Shown here: piece by piece, positions 36,807 to 49,883 of the stretch
Layout: every line of letters begins with the position of its first letter
Position numbering within the stretch: the first letter of the stretch is position 1
Assembly: GCA_018697195.1 (NCBI GenBank)
Contig: JAGMWU010000039.1
Coordinates: 573,817-637,816 of the forward strand
Source: Certhia americana
Taxonomy: Eukaryota > Chordata > Aves > Passeriformes > Certhiidae
Direction of reading: 5' to 3'
Length of the DNA stretch: 64,000 bases
Made by a program: the position numbers and the translations under genes
Notes under the pieces: model-generated
What the model was told of the DNA's origin: nothing
The model's input: only the letters and a program-made list of their open reading frames with translations
Database searches by the model: none

Positions 36807-39800
36807 GTCAGAGTTTGGCATAGCCACAAACTGATGCTTGAGGTCCATCACCACCACTACCAGCAATAAGGAACCACCCAGGTGACTAGGTCTGCCTGAG
36901 GTCAGGAGCTAACCTAAGTGTTCTGCGTATCTCAGATTTTGAAGAAATTTCTTTGAGTAATTAGATTGAGACTTTTTGGATTACAAAAAGTAAGCCTTGC
37001 AAAGGCTAGAGAGAAGTGAAAACACAAAACTGAAAGTTCTTTAAATGGAAGAGGAAAAGCAATTTTTTTCTCAATCTCCATATGTTTATATTTTGAATAT
37101 AGGTTGTAGTTCTATGTCGGTAGAGAAAAAGATCCAGTTTTCACTTTGTATTTTTGCTTCTTAACACAGCATTTTAGCTGTCTATAAATGCTGTGAACTC
37201 CATAAACACAGAAATAACTCATGGTTCTGAAGAAACTGTTTGAAATCTTGAAAGGCCTACTTCAAGGGCCACATGACAAATTTTGAGTTTACTAGAAGCC
37301 CTCTTGGATTTTCAGTAAAAGTGAATAATAGGGCACTTACAGCTTTTAGAGTTGACTGCACTTCATGCTCTTCAGTGACACCACACAATTGTTCATGATT
37401 TGCTGTAAAAAATGTAATGATTTTTCTTTAATTCTTTTCTATTGAGTTTTTGTACTCTTCCTGTGCTACAATAGAATTAAAAAGGGTAAGAGAGATGAGA
37501 CCTTGACAGTTGTGGCATTCTGGTACACACATAAAATTTCTTAACTTTTCACCCTTTCAAGATATGTAAAAATCTTCTTGTCTTTACCATATGTCCTAGA
37601 AACAGATGCCATGCACATTGCCACAATAATGGTGAACATGGCAAAAGACTTAGCTTATCTATGAAATAGGTACTAAGCCTAAAAACCCTGAAGATTGTGG
37701 GTTTGCTTTGATTTAGTCTAAATAGTGATCAAAAAGCAAATCAGTGGTGTTTCTTTGTATGGATGCATAAATCACTAATATCCTTACGCCAAGGTGTCTT
37801 CTTTAAATGCAAAAACTCCCTAAAGTACAAAGATCAGACTATTCTCTCTGTAGCAGACTAATTAGAAATCTTATTTGTAGGCCTGTCAATAGATGCTGAA
37901 AATACAGATATTTGGCATTAAATTCAACTTTCAGTGACAGATTCACGCAATTCGTGGGCATCCGAAGTGTTGCACTGAGAGCAGAATTTTGCTATCCAAC
38001 TTTGCCTAGAATAAAACTTGCTCTTTGGATTAATATAATTTTTGAAAGATCACAAGAGATTTTAGTACACCAAAAATGTTTTAAATTTTGTTTTGACATT
38101 TAACCAAGCCAAGAGTCCTATCAGAAGCTGAAATTTCTCTCTTACCTCCGCTCCCTGAGACCTGCAAAGGTTTGTTCTTGGAATGTAAAACGATAAGATG
38201 AAAACCTGAGATTTCATTATATATTTGGAGAATAGCAATTATAATTGTTTTTCTCACTCTCTCTTCTTGTATGGGCTTACTTGTACGTGTGTCTGCTAAA
38301 TATGGTACATGTATTTCACTCAGATTTGAAAGCAAGCTGACCTTCATAACCATGTGTACTTATGCTCTGCCTAAGGATAAATACATTTTAGTGGAAACTC
38401 TTCTATTCAGTTATGTAAAGATACTTCATGCTGTAAGAAACACGCAATTTTATTTTCACATGGAATATTTTTTCATGAGAAAGGGAGATTAATCAGTTCG
38501 AGAAATCTTCACTTACTTGTTCATCTTAAATATAGATGTTATTCAGTACAACAGTTTTTTCCATAATTTTTAAAGTTAATAGTACTTGTAAATGTTGAAC
38601 AATATTAGAATAAATGTCACTCTCATTTCCTATGTTTTGTAATGTTTTATTTTCTAATTCAGTTTTTAACTGGAAGAGTGTGCTTTACATTGAGTTGACA
38701 GAGGCCTTGATAAAATAGAAATGGGTCAAAAATATTTACTACTGCTGCTAAATCACTATTATAACTATTTATCTAAATACATTCCTGATTTATAAGAGCT
38801 GCCCCCAGAACAATTTGTTTGTTAGTCTCATAGTTGGATTAAATCTTACTAGATTATACTAGACTATGTGTTAACTGAGAGGTGGTTAAATCTCTTTTAG
38901 GAGGCATGGACATGTTAAAGGTCATTTTCTCACTTTTTGAGAGACATTTTCTCAAATGTCCCTCAAAAAAAATAGGACTTTAAGGAGAGCTTTTAAAGAG
39001 CTTATACTTGAAACGGTGGCTGAACTGAGAAACTGCTAAATATAAACAAATGGAGAAAAGCAGGAATCTGTGGTGGTGCGTGCATTTTTCTCCACAGCAC
39101 GTGCTTGTGCCCACACACAGGCACAAACTGCCAGATGCATCCTTACCTGAGATAAACTTCCAAAGTTTTCAAAGCCACTCACCCTGTGTTGATTCATCTG
39201 TGATGGTAGTTTGAAAAAACTTAATGATACCCTCACTATACAATGGCATGAGCAAGGAAGGAATTTAAAGTTGCTGCATTTGCTCTGAAGCAGACTTCCT
39301 TTTCCTCTTTAATTCTAAATTCAGAAGTTTATCACTTGGATGTAACCCCATATTTCCATTAGAAGTGACCCTGTCAAATTAGGAAGTATGTGTTTCCATT
39401 TCAAGGCAAATTTGTCGGAAGAAGGAAAGAGCCTGCCTGCATTATTTAAAGCTTGGCTGAGATATTTGTAGATTTATTAGGAAAAAAAACCCGAAACTAT
39501 CTGTCCCTCCTCATTCTAAAGGGCTCCATGCTTTCCTCTTGGCTTTCACAGTCACTTTGCCCAACTACAGGAGAGGGCTCTGAGGTCTCTAGAGCAGAAT
39601 GAAGACCAATTCAATTGTTGCATGTTGAGACACTGTGGACTCCAACCCAAAACCCTTCTGAAACATTTTCTACATTGCTGATTTATTTACCTTGAGGGCA
39701 CAACTCTCTATCTGCCCTGGAAGCTCACAGCTGTACTGAAGGATTGGTGACAGTATTTGTATTGTGTGTGGGGCATTCTGCTGTATTCTACCCCACTATT

Positions 39801-41410
39801 CCAGTGACTTACTGCATCTCAGGATCCATCACATCCATCCTTAATTTTAACAAATTATTGCGGTCACTCGGGTTGGTGCGTTTTCTAAAATTGTTTTGCT
39901 GTCACATTTTGGGGAAAAGAGAGAAATCCTTTGACTGCTTATTATTGGTGCCTCCTGAGCTCTTGACCTAGGAAGCAAAATATCTGAACAATTAAAGACA
40001 AAAAGAATTTCCTTGTCTCAAAAAAACATATAATCTAAAAAAGCTGATAATCATAGAAGACAAACCTTTTTGTGCTCATTTGATAGCAATTGCATGTTTT
40101 ATACCATAACCTACCCACAAGATTTTTATTTTCATAGGTGAAGACAGTGTGAACCCCTCATGCATCTCAGTAATTTTACAGTAATTCCTTCTGCAGAAAA
40201 CTTTATGTCACACACCAGTGACTAGTCCAATCACTTGTCTCCACTGATATTCATAGGTATTCCATCAGAAGGTAAAATTACTCTACAGTGGCTTTTTTTT
40301 GACAATACTTTGCAAAGCTTTCATCCTCAGGGAATCTTTTTCTGACTTTATTTTATGCTTTGAAGTTCAGGGATTGACACTTGTCATTTCAATTTAGCAG
40401 GTAGAAGTGAAAAACTTTTAATCCATACCACAGTACAACCTTTTCCTGAAAATGCTTTTTATGCCAGTAGTGAGCTTTGCTTGGCTATCCAACACAGGAA
40501 AAACTTCCTCAGATTTATGTATTTCTCACCTTTTAATTTCTACACTTTCAAAAGCAATGGGACACAGCTGGGTCAGATCAGACTGGTTGGTCCCCAGTTT
40601 AGGCTCTGATTTGGCTATCTGATCTCAGTATTCCTTGGATCATGCTTTGAAGATGGTCTCCCATCTGCAGAAGCCCAGAGGCTGGGTGTGCATACAATGA
40701 GAATATGTCTCTCTAAAATCTAACAGGATGGATGGATTTATGACAAACCAGCTTGGTTTATGAGCAGATCACCCATGTAACTCTGGCGAAGATGAGTTTA
40801 CCACAAAAGTTTTGGGGGAAATTGCATTAACTAGCACTAGTTGAAAATCAGTGGTTGATTTAATGGAGAAGAAAAGAAGGAAATGGTTGAACAGACCTGA
40901 CATGAATTTCCAAAATTAGCCAATGGTGTATTGTGTCAGCATAACAATAGTCACAATGTTTTCCAGAATGAGAGAAAAAGAGCATTTCTTTTGGAAGACA
41001 CAAATTACTGGTGCAAAACAGAAACCTAGATGACATAAAATCCCAGAAACAGAGGTTTCTGATAGCACAAGACTCGCTGAGGCCCAATCTGATTCAGAAA
41101 CCGTAATTTGCCAATTCATACACCCCAGAAAAATGAATCTGTCACGCATGCTAGCGTGCCAGCAGTGTTTTGGCTTGTGATTCCCTTCTGCCAGCGGGAA
41201 CTGCAGTGTGAGGGGCAAGATCTTCCCAGCACTGGAATGTGCTCCTGGCCCTGGTTCTTGTCGCAATTGACCTGCACTGCCACATCTGCCAGCGTGCCAA
41301 GGTGAGAATCCAGCCTGAAATAAGCTGAATAGGAAAACTGGGCAAAACTCCATGGTGGAAAGAACAATGAACTGGATTTTGGTTTAGAGTACAGTAAAAC
41401 AAAATATTTC
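36807..41410. other. AT-rich unique sequence, no gene supported
   Basis: No exon, RNA gene or repeat family is recognised. At 40.9-41.4 kb several 65-145 codon minus-strand frames overlap plus-strand ones in a GC-richer patch; no domains are visible. Confidence 0.55.
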
Positions 41411-41491
41411 AATTCCTAGAGGTTTACAATGACCATCAAGCCCAACTGCCTGATCGCTTCAGGGTTGTCCACGTTACATTAAAAGTAATTT
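41411..41491 (-). mobile_element. Possible degraded CR1 3' end, minus strand
   Basis: The segment contains GACCATCAAGCCCAACTGCC followed by TGATCGCTTCAGGGTTGTCC, which resembles the reverse complement of an older CR1 subfamily 3' end (GACCATCTAGTCCAACC... CTTCAGGG). The terminal ATTCTATG motif is missing and similarity is limited, so the call is tentative. Confidence 0.35.
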
Positions 41492-44400
41492 AATGGCAGA
41501 ATTTGGGCTAGGGTGGTCTAAGCTCTCTGATGTGGGAAACAAGTAGGACAGTTGGCAAAGGAAGTGCATGTGAAGTTCCCCCTCCAGGCTTCAGTGAGGC
41601 TTTTATCAGAGCTATATGCATGTCTAGCTTTAGTTATTGGATGGTATACAGAGACAAGGCAGGTGTGCGACATTTATTTTTAGATAGCTTCTGAGGAAAG
41701 AGGAGGAAAGCTGCATGCAGCAAAATTTTACTCTGGCAGCACAACATAAAAATAATTTGCTTTCTGTCTGCAAACAAATTTAAATCCTTATTTTGCCGTA
41801 TTAAAAACAATGTAAAATGAACAGTTAGCATAAATAAGTCTCACTGCTCAGTGGACTCTCAGCTACATGTGATAAAGAACGTAGATGCCCATATGTTTAG
41901 ATGCTGCAAATTGAATATTTAGCCAACTGGTCCCTGGAATAGAAGCAAGAATCTAAAGTTAAGTGCTTGGACCCTTTGAACAGCACACAGGCACATTGAA
42001 AGGGCTTGCTGAAAAGAAAAAAATTTCCTCACAGCTAAGTGGAGACCTGTCAATTTGAAAACAGTAAGCAAAGGGCACGGCCCTAATTTTGTCCATCTCA
42101 CAAGACCTGTCACCCATGGAGGTGGCTGTTTCCCTGGGATCTGAATCCTGGCTGGTTCTGTTGGGAGGAGGGATGAGTCGGGTACCAGGCAGCCCTGCCA
42201 GAGGTGCAGGGAGAGGAGGGAGAGCTGTTCTTGCTGTGTGGGGAGTGACTCAGAAGTTCACGTTGCAGCACAAGTGAATGCAGAAATCTCCCATGGGAAA
42301 AATGCACTTTGTTCCTCTGGGAGCTGCGGGAAGCTGCAGGAGAAGAAAACTGGGTGCTTTGGATGTGTGAGCAATGGTGTGGGACAGCCTTCCCAGGGAT
42401 CCTGCACCTCCAGACTCTCAGTACATCCCTCTGCTGCAGTTTTGATGCCTTTGGGGCTTCCTCAGCTTCTCACTGCCTTGATGTATCCTCAGCTTCTCAC
42501 TGCTTTGGGTGCTGTGGTGGAAATCACAGAAGGATGCAGCCACAGTGGCAATTTCTTAATTGCCTTTCTTCTGTGGTCACAGCTTGCTGAAATACTCCTC
42601 CAGATTATGGGAGCTGTGGTAGTCAGTTTTGGAAAGGAAGTCCATGTGGTTTTGCAGAAATTTGCAGCTAATAAAATGATAATAAGGAAACCAAGAGAGA
42701 AAGATAGACTCCAGATCTGACTATATGATGACTAATTTGGTCAATGTGGGGAGACATGATTTGTGGATTAAGGTCAGTGTTGATCTCTCCTTATGAAAAC
42801 TGAAAATCAAAACTAAATTGCCTGTATTTTCAGAATGAGAAAGAAGAAATGATGGTGGCATTCAAGAGTCACAAGATATCCCTATGATATAAAAGTATAT
42901 TAATAAAATGCTGGCTTTACTGCCACTGCCAGCTTCAGGTAATGAACTTGTGGCTCTGGGAGAGGAGAGTGTAGAGTCCAGATCATGACCCAATTGTCAT
43001 GAACCACAGAGAACAGATATTTAGCATATCTAAAACAACAATGGCATCCAGCTCCATTCAACATCTGGACTCCAATAATTGTCCTAAACTCCAGATGCTT
43101 GTCTTCCTGAATTATCTGTTTCTAGCAAATATGGAAAAAAATAGTGTTTGGAATCGAAATATCATTAAACAGTCAGTTCTATAGGTTAGAATATAGCATT
43201 TCCAGTGAAAAACTGGAATATTTTATGTTATCTGAAAGAAGGCCTTGCCTTGGAACAGTAAGATAATTCTGAAAAGCCAAACTGATCTCAAGAAATCCCC
43301 AAGATATGATCAATTTACACTGAACTCCCAAGCTGTATCAGGCATTGCACTGCTTGCTTCCAACCAGAGATTATTCTAGAGAGCATTGAAACTAGATTTT
43401 TGAAGTTTCTTAGATGTTTTCTTCCCACTGATTTCATAAGAAACATCTGTAAGTCTTGATTTCATCACCTACCTGCTTCAGCCAGTGTGGTTCTAAATTC
43501 CCTGCACATAAAAGCTGTGGCAGGATTGAGAAACAAACCTGAACTCCAACTGCTCTGCAAAATCCTTTTGAAACATTCATTTTAGGTCTTTTAATGAATA
43601 ATTACAGAGAAGTAGCATGCCAGAACCTGATAACCTGCAGATGTGACAGTATCAGGAGCAACCTGTTAAATCTCCAGGCTTTTCCACATATTTGAGCAGC
43701 ATATCCTCCCCAGTTTGATAGCTATTTTCCTGTAATTCTTTTTTTCTCAGACTGAGATGGAGAAGGTTTCTTAACAGCAATTATTTGCTTACAATTGTGA
43801 ACAAATCTTGAGAATTTATTCTTGTTACTGTAGTTTTCACGAAGGCTTAACATCTCTTTTTGCAACTCATCTGTTGATGGTTATTGGATTATGCTGTAAA
43901 AAAAGTAAAATTAAATGGTAACCTTATACATTAGCCCTTTCGATGAGGGAAATATTGCCAAACCTTCTTTTTCTCTTTTCAGTTAGACTAGTTTTTAGTA
44001 GTAGGGAAATTCAACTGATTGCAATCAAACATATATGAGCAATTTGCAACATGTATGTCTACAGATCAGAGAGAAAATCTCCAGTTGCTGCGTATTCAAG
44101 ATAAGCCAAGATATGTTAGGGCAAGAAAGAAATTTTCAGGACTCACGAAACTATTCCAGGCACTTGGTAAAGAGATTTATAGTCTCAGACACAAAGGGGA
44201 ATGATAAGCTATAGGAATTTTGAAGTCTTTCTAGAGGGTCAGTGTCCTATTACTTAGATGCATGTATGAAACAGACTGGCAATACACTGACACATCAAAG
44301 AGAAATGCTATGCTGGAGCTTTTCTTTTTAATTAAATACAGAAAAATGGTTATGTGAGGCTCTGCTGGGATCTTTTTTACTTTTTTTTTTGGTAAAATAT

Positions 44401-47400
44401 TGAGAAATCAGTTTGTTTAAACGTTAAGCTGTTCATAGGAAAGTAAGACCCTGGAGGTTAGAGAAAGTGTTGTCACTCAAATCTGTTCTCCCAAAGAGCA
44501 ATTACTGTAGTCATTAATGTGCCTTGTTCCAAAATCTAGTCTGACATTAAATACTGCTTGAAATGTTCAGAAGACAGTTAAAAGGTAGGAATGGATCATT
44601 TTCTCATGCAACATGTGCTGAAAAGCTTCCCCGTGCATTCAATCATCTGGCTTCACAAATCCTAGTGGTACCCTTCTGAAGCTGTTATGAAACATATTGG
44701 TTGCATATTTCATTTGTTTCTGGCAAGAATAATTAGATGAATGTTTAATTAGAAGTGATTTTCTTTCATGAATCATGGCCAGCTGACTGAAGGGTTGATG
44801 ACAGTCCATATTAACCAATAATACATACATCAGAATGTACTCTTTCTAGTATAACAAAATTATAGGTAGTTTAGAAATGCCCCAGCAGAAGGATAAATCC
44901 CCAGTCAGTATAAATCAAAGATTCACTGAACTTGACAGGATTATTTTATTAGAAACCTCCTAAGAATCTGGGAAAATTTACTGCAATGTTTTTCAGAAAG
45001 ATTCCTGTTCTGCTGTGCTCTCTGTCTTGGATTCAAACCCCTGTGAGGCAAAACACGATTCCCCCTCACACCTCTCCCTGCACACAGCTTTGTTCACATG
45101 TTCCCATTTCTTCAGTCCTGTTCATCTCTCCCGTCATGGGATGCAGGTCCTCCATCCACCTGCACCCCTCACATCCAGAAAAAACACCAGCTCCCTTATC
45201 CCCATAGGTAAATATGACTCTGCAGCAGCACGGCCAAGACAAACCCCCTCTCCATGCTCCCGCCATAGCCTCACCTTGCAATGTCACTGGTGAGATGCAG
45301 GGCATGAAATGAAGCAGAGAATCTTCAGGAGAGGGACCCTAAAGCTGCCTGTGGTGGGGGCAAGCAGGATCTGCAGGCAGCTGAACCTCTGTGGTCCCTG
45401 TGCAGGGTTGCTCCTGCTGTTTTCCCCTCAGCTGTGCATTGAAAATGGCTGACTCCTTGGCAAAACTGGGTTTGATGGCTTTGGATGCATTTCTGTGGCG
45501 ACTCAGGGATCTTTCATGACCTGTTCTTTATTGTATAAGCACATGTCTATTATATAAAACATGTCTGTTTTTTCAGTACACTGGAAACTTCATCTTCTTT
45601 TGCGAAGAAAATTCACTTTTTTTACATCCCACACTTCTCCCAGTTTTTCTAATTAACCTTACAAGTTATAGTTAGTAGGACCATACGTACACATTCATTT
45701 CCAATAGTTACCAATTACTTTTGGACCACGGAACATTTGCTTGCTCTGGGGTACCAGCAAGGAAACAGTAATTAACTGAGATAGTTGCTGCTTTCCCTTG
45801 AAAGCTAAAGAATGGGATTATACTCTTGATAAACTAATAGGCTTAAATCAATTCAATGTAGTTAATAGGAGTCCTTGATAACAGGAAGACACCTCAAAGC
45901 CTTCACTGTGAACTTTTCCCATTACTTCAAAACTGCAGACAATGAAGATAAATGAAATTTCAATTCTGCAGTTGTAATAGGAAGGGTAGAGGATAAAGTA
46001 TGCCGAGAATCAAAGCCTAAGTTGAATGATCATATTCTAATTAACGATTGCTATAATTCTTCTGACATCTGCAGAGCCCTCTGCAAACTTTAGCTTTCCT
46101 GTGACTTAGGCAGGTGATATCACCCCCATTTCACAGACCTTGAATACAGCCCATGCTAAACCTGAACCTGCTCTTTGTCTCAGAGTCTCTTTGCCTTTTT
46201 CCATCTGACAGGTTTGATATCAGATTTAATGAAAGCAGGAACAGTGGTGAAGGCAGGGCACTGCTCTCCTGTGCATGACTTGTTAAAGAAATGGGGCCAT
46301 AGTTTGTGATGCAGCTTCAAGGGCTTGTCAAAGATACATCTTGATCAAGAACTTGGTGCCTACAGGGGGATTTAAATGGATTTTGAATCCTGTGTCCAAA
46401 AAAACTCAAACTTTTTTTCCAGTGTTCATTTGGAATTCAACATTTCCTCTGTGTGTGTCTCAAATGTTGAAGGGATGGGGACCTCACAAAGAAAACAGCT
46501 GTAGCTACTGTGTTTTAAATTGCTGCTGCTGCCCTCCCTATCCTCTTTAAAGAGTCACCCAGCTGATGAGACCTTTCAACAGGAGGCCATGCATCACTCT
46601 GTCTCCAGCAGTCGGGACCATAGGAGATGTTGGGTGACTCACTGGCACATCCTTTCTTGTAAAACAAGGATTTCCAGAGTAATCCAGCTGGATAGCATAA
46701 AGGCAGACAGTAATTGACACCACATGACTAAGGCATTAGTGGTGAATATCTGAGATCTAATCCATGATTTTAGAGTTGTATATTGTCCTTCAAACAATGT
46801 AAAATGAAGAAAAAGATACCTTACAGGTACCAGAGTACTGGTATGTCCACTGGTGTCTGGGTTCAGGGGAAGAGAAGTGACTCCTAAAGCCTCACCTGAG
46901 GTGACTGAGACCTTGGCAGACAGTGGCCCTCCTCTCACATCTCAGTTTCTTTTCTGTCCCTACCCAAAGTGACACCTGTTTAGGATCCTGCTCAGAGCTT
47001 CCCAAGGGTCCAAGTGCTTCATCTGGCACTACATTTTTCTGAGTCCTTTTTCTTTTGTATTTATTTGTTAACTGTGAACCTCTTACTCATCCATTAGCTC
47101 CTGTAGGAGCCTGAAGTTGGACTCACAACCCTGACCTGGGATGAGTAGCCTGATATTCAAAAATACTGTCTGTTCATCTTACTCTGCAACAGAATACAGT
47201 CTGACCATCTTACTCTCTAGGAGAAATACTCTTTTTTTTTTTTTTTTTTCCCCCAATATGTTTATTGCCATGTCCACTTTTTACAGAAACATGTCTCCTC
47301 CTCCGTTTGATTTGCCTACTGGCTGTTTGGGTTTCAGTCTTTCTAACTGTTGGTCAGATACTGTCTGCTTGTACAAAATCCTTTTATTAAGTACCCAGTT

Positions 47401-49233
47401 CCAGTGGAATCAGGAAATTTCCCCAGTAACACTAAATACAAACCCTGGTTCCTTGCTTGTGAAATTGGACAAGGAACAGTTTGCTACTCCACAGAAGTTT
47501 TGGGAAGGTTAATTAATAAATACTGGGAAAAACTCAAAGTTTGTGGAATAATACTAAATAAAAAACATCAAAAAAATGTTTAAAAGCTTTATATACATCA
47601 GTCTGAAGGCTGAAACAAATCCAGGGAGAAGAGTGTTGTGACAAGGCCACAGCATGGAGCAGAAGGGCAGCTGGGACGAATACAGAACCACATTGAAATA
47701 TTTTTGGAGGGGTATCTTGTCCCATGAATTGACAAAAGTATTGCCATGCAAAAAGGTTTTGCTTCTTGTCAGCTTCAAGAGGGATGAGGAAGGGAAGCTC
47801 CATACAGTGATTTACTGCTTCTGCTTAATTTTGTTTCTGATAGATGGTGGGGAGGGAGAAGGGAGGGCTGAAATGGAGGGCAGTGATCTAAAATACAAAC
47901 AACCAGTACAATTACACAGCTTTATAAGGTTAACCTAGCTCTGCCTTCAGACAGAAGGGAAGCAAAAGAGCTTTATTGCCTTAGATTGCCTGTGTCTACA
48001 AATCTTAAGCACATTTAACTCCACCCTGTCTTCTAGGTAATAAGTAACTGTATTAAGTACGTACATTTGAAGCTTAAGTTAAGGCAGGCCCAGAAACCAC
48101 CCACTGGTTAATTGCTTATGTGCATTATTAGGAAGAGGACTTGCTCCTAGAAAACTTTAAGGTTTTGTTTTTCAGGGATTTAGGGTGGGGAGTGGTTTTA
48201 GTTTTGGTTTGGTTTTCACTTTTTACAGCAAGTAGTTTTTGCACGCTCTAATCTGACAATAAGCGTGTCTCAATAGTGAGGTTAAACAGGTACAGCTGCC
48301 ACGCCAACAAAGAGCTGCTGGTGCTTCTTCAAGCTGCTGCTGAAATATTGCTTTAAATTTTCTGAAAGAAGATACTTTAGCTTCCCATGTCCAAGTAAAT
48401 TAATACTTTTACGGCCAACCTTTTCCCAAGCCAGTAGAAATACAAATATATCTAAATAAAGGTGGCTTGACTCAAAAGGCATGGTTGCTAGGTAGCCACT
48501 GTCATGATAGTGAAGGTACCAGTGAAGCACAGAGAGGTGAGTCCCTTGTAATTGCAGAGATCCATTTTTCATTCTCCTTGGAAATGAGTCTTTATTTTTC
48601 TTTTCTGTACAGATGACAAGATCACCAGCTCAGCAGGAAAAGTCTGCAGAAAAACACAAGCATGAGGCTGTACTGTGTCTCCCCATGGAGACACAAGGAT
48701 ATTTCAGATGTATCCTAGAAGCTGGAGGGGGAATGGCTGAAGGAGCCCATGCACTTTATTTATGGAAGGTATCATTCTTAGTTATGAAAGAATGATTAGA
48801 TGTGATAACAGTTGGCAAACAAGCACTGGCTCTAACTGCCAGTGCTTCATGATTGCCAGTATGAACTGATAGAGTAAGGACAGGAAGTCGCCAGAACATC
48901 AATCTGGTTGCTCTTGTTTCAAGAGCTATGGAAGCAGCTGTGGCCTGTGGCCCTCATGTTAATCCTGACTTCTGAGGTTCTCCTTTGCTCCTCTGGGCAG
49001 CGACAGTCTTAAAAGAGGGTGGTGTACCTGGCTGTAATAAGAAATGCTACTAATCAAGTCACACTGTAGCTTAAACCCTTTCTGGGATCTTTGGTAAAAA
49101 CAAATGGGTAAAAGCTAAACCACAGGTTGGCTAGAAATTAATTCCCTTTTTAAAAATCACATTAAGCCCATGGGGCTGGGAATATGTGAAATCACTGCAA
49201 GCTATTTACTTTGATCCTGCTAAAGTCCTCCTT
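41492..49233. other. Unique sequence, no gene supported
   Basis: An 18-T run lies at 47232-47249 and a 27-base tandem duplication at 42460-42507, listed separately. The plus-strand frame 42238-42720 (160 codons) starts at GTG; its first ATG is about 200 bases further in, and no domain is visible. A GC-richer patch at 45.0-45.3 kb has overlapping chance frames. Confidence 0.5.
42460..42507. repeat. 27-base tandem duplication, nearly two copies
   Basis: CCTCAGCTTCTCACTGCCTTG (42460-42480) recurs at 42487-42507 with one mismatch, giving a period of 27. The period is a multiple of three, so an open frame through it stays open with a repeated nine-residue segment. This does not by itself indicate coding. 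Confidence 0.9.
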
Positions 49234-49266
49234 GGGGTGGGGGGTAAGGGGATAGAGGTGCTGGGG
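49234..49266 (+). other. G-rich motif, possible quadruplex
   Basis: Runs of 4, 6, 4 and 4 G are separated by 1, 3 and 11 bases. The last loop is long, so this is a weak quadruplex candidate. Confidence 0.45.
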
Positions 49267-49859
49267 CTCTGTTCAAGCTACAGAGCTCTTCCTCTGAACG
49301 GTGGAGATAACTTTGCTCATTGTACTAAAAGGGAAATGAGATACAGGGAAGATTAATTGGTTTGCTCATAGATGCACAGAAAGTTTGCAACTATACGAGG
49401 AACTGAAACCAACCCCAGATGGATCTTAGCACAAGCAATTATTTCTATTTATTTACAGTTTGTGTGCAAGTCACATTTTATGGTATGGGCTTAAGAGACG
49501 GCTGCTTTTTTAAACATTTACAAACTGAAACAATAAACCATAATTGCTCTGGTACAGAACTCCTTACTTTGCAACTCAGTTCAAAAAAATCCCTACCCTG
49601 TCTCCCGGGGTGTGAAAGATTCAGTAAGATTTCTCCCACAGGAAAGATGAAAATAATGTATGAATAACTAGTGCAAGGAGTCAGGGATGCCTCTGCAGAG
49701 TATGTTGTGCACAGGCACACTGCAAATGTTGTGATGTAGTCCAAGGACAAGCTGTTGATGGATGGGACGTCAAATATTTTTTCTCAACACCTGATGACTT
49801 AATACAAGCAAGACTATTGCAATACATACAAGGTAGATTCTCGGGTTCCTAGGTCTACT

Positions 49860-49883
49860 GGGGGTGGGTGGGGTGGGGTGGGG
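49860..49883 (+). other. Strong G-quadruplex motif, GGGGT-type repeat
   Basis: Five G runs of length 5, 3, 4, 4 and 4 are separated by single Ts. Single-base loops and five runs meet the standard pattern for a very stable parallel quadruplex. It may equally be a short GGGGT microsatellite. No neighbouring promoter or gene was found. Confidence 0.85.

Noticed and set aside
42238..42720. 160-codon plus-strand open frame
   Set aside because: The start is GTG and the first ATG lies about 200 bases in. It contains an internal slippage duplication and no recognisable domain.
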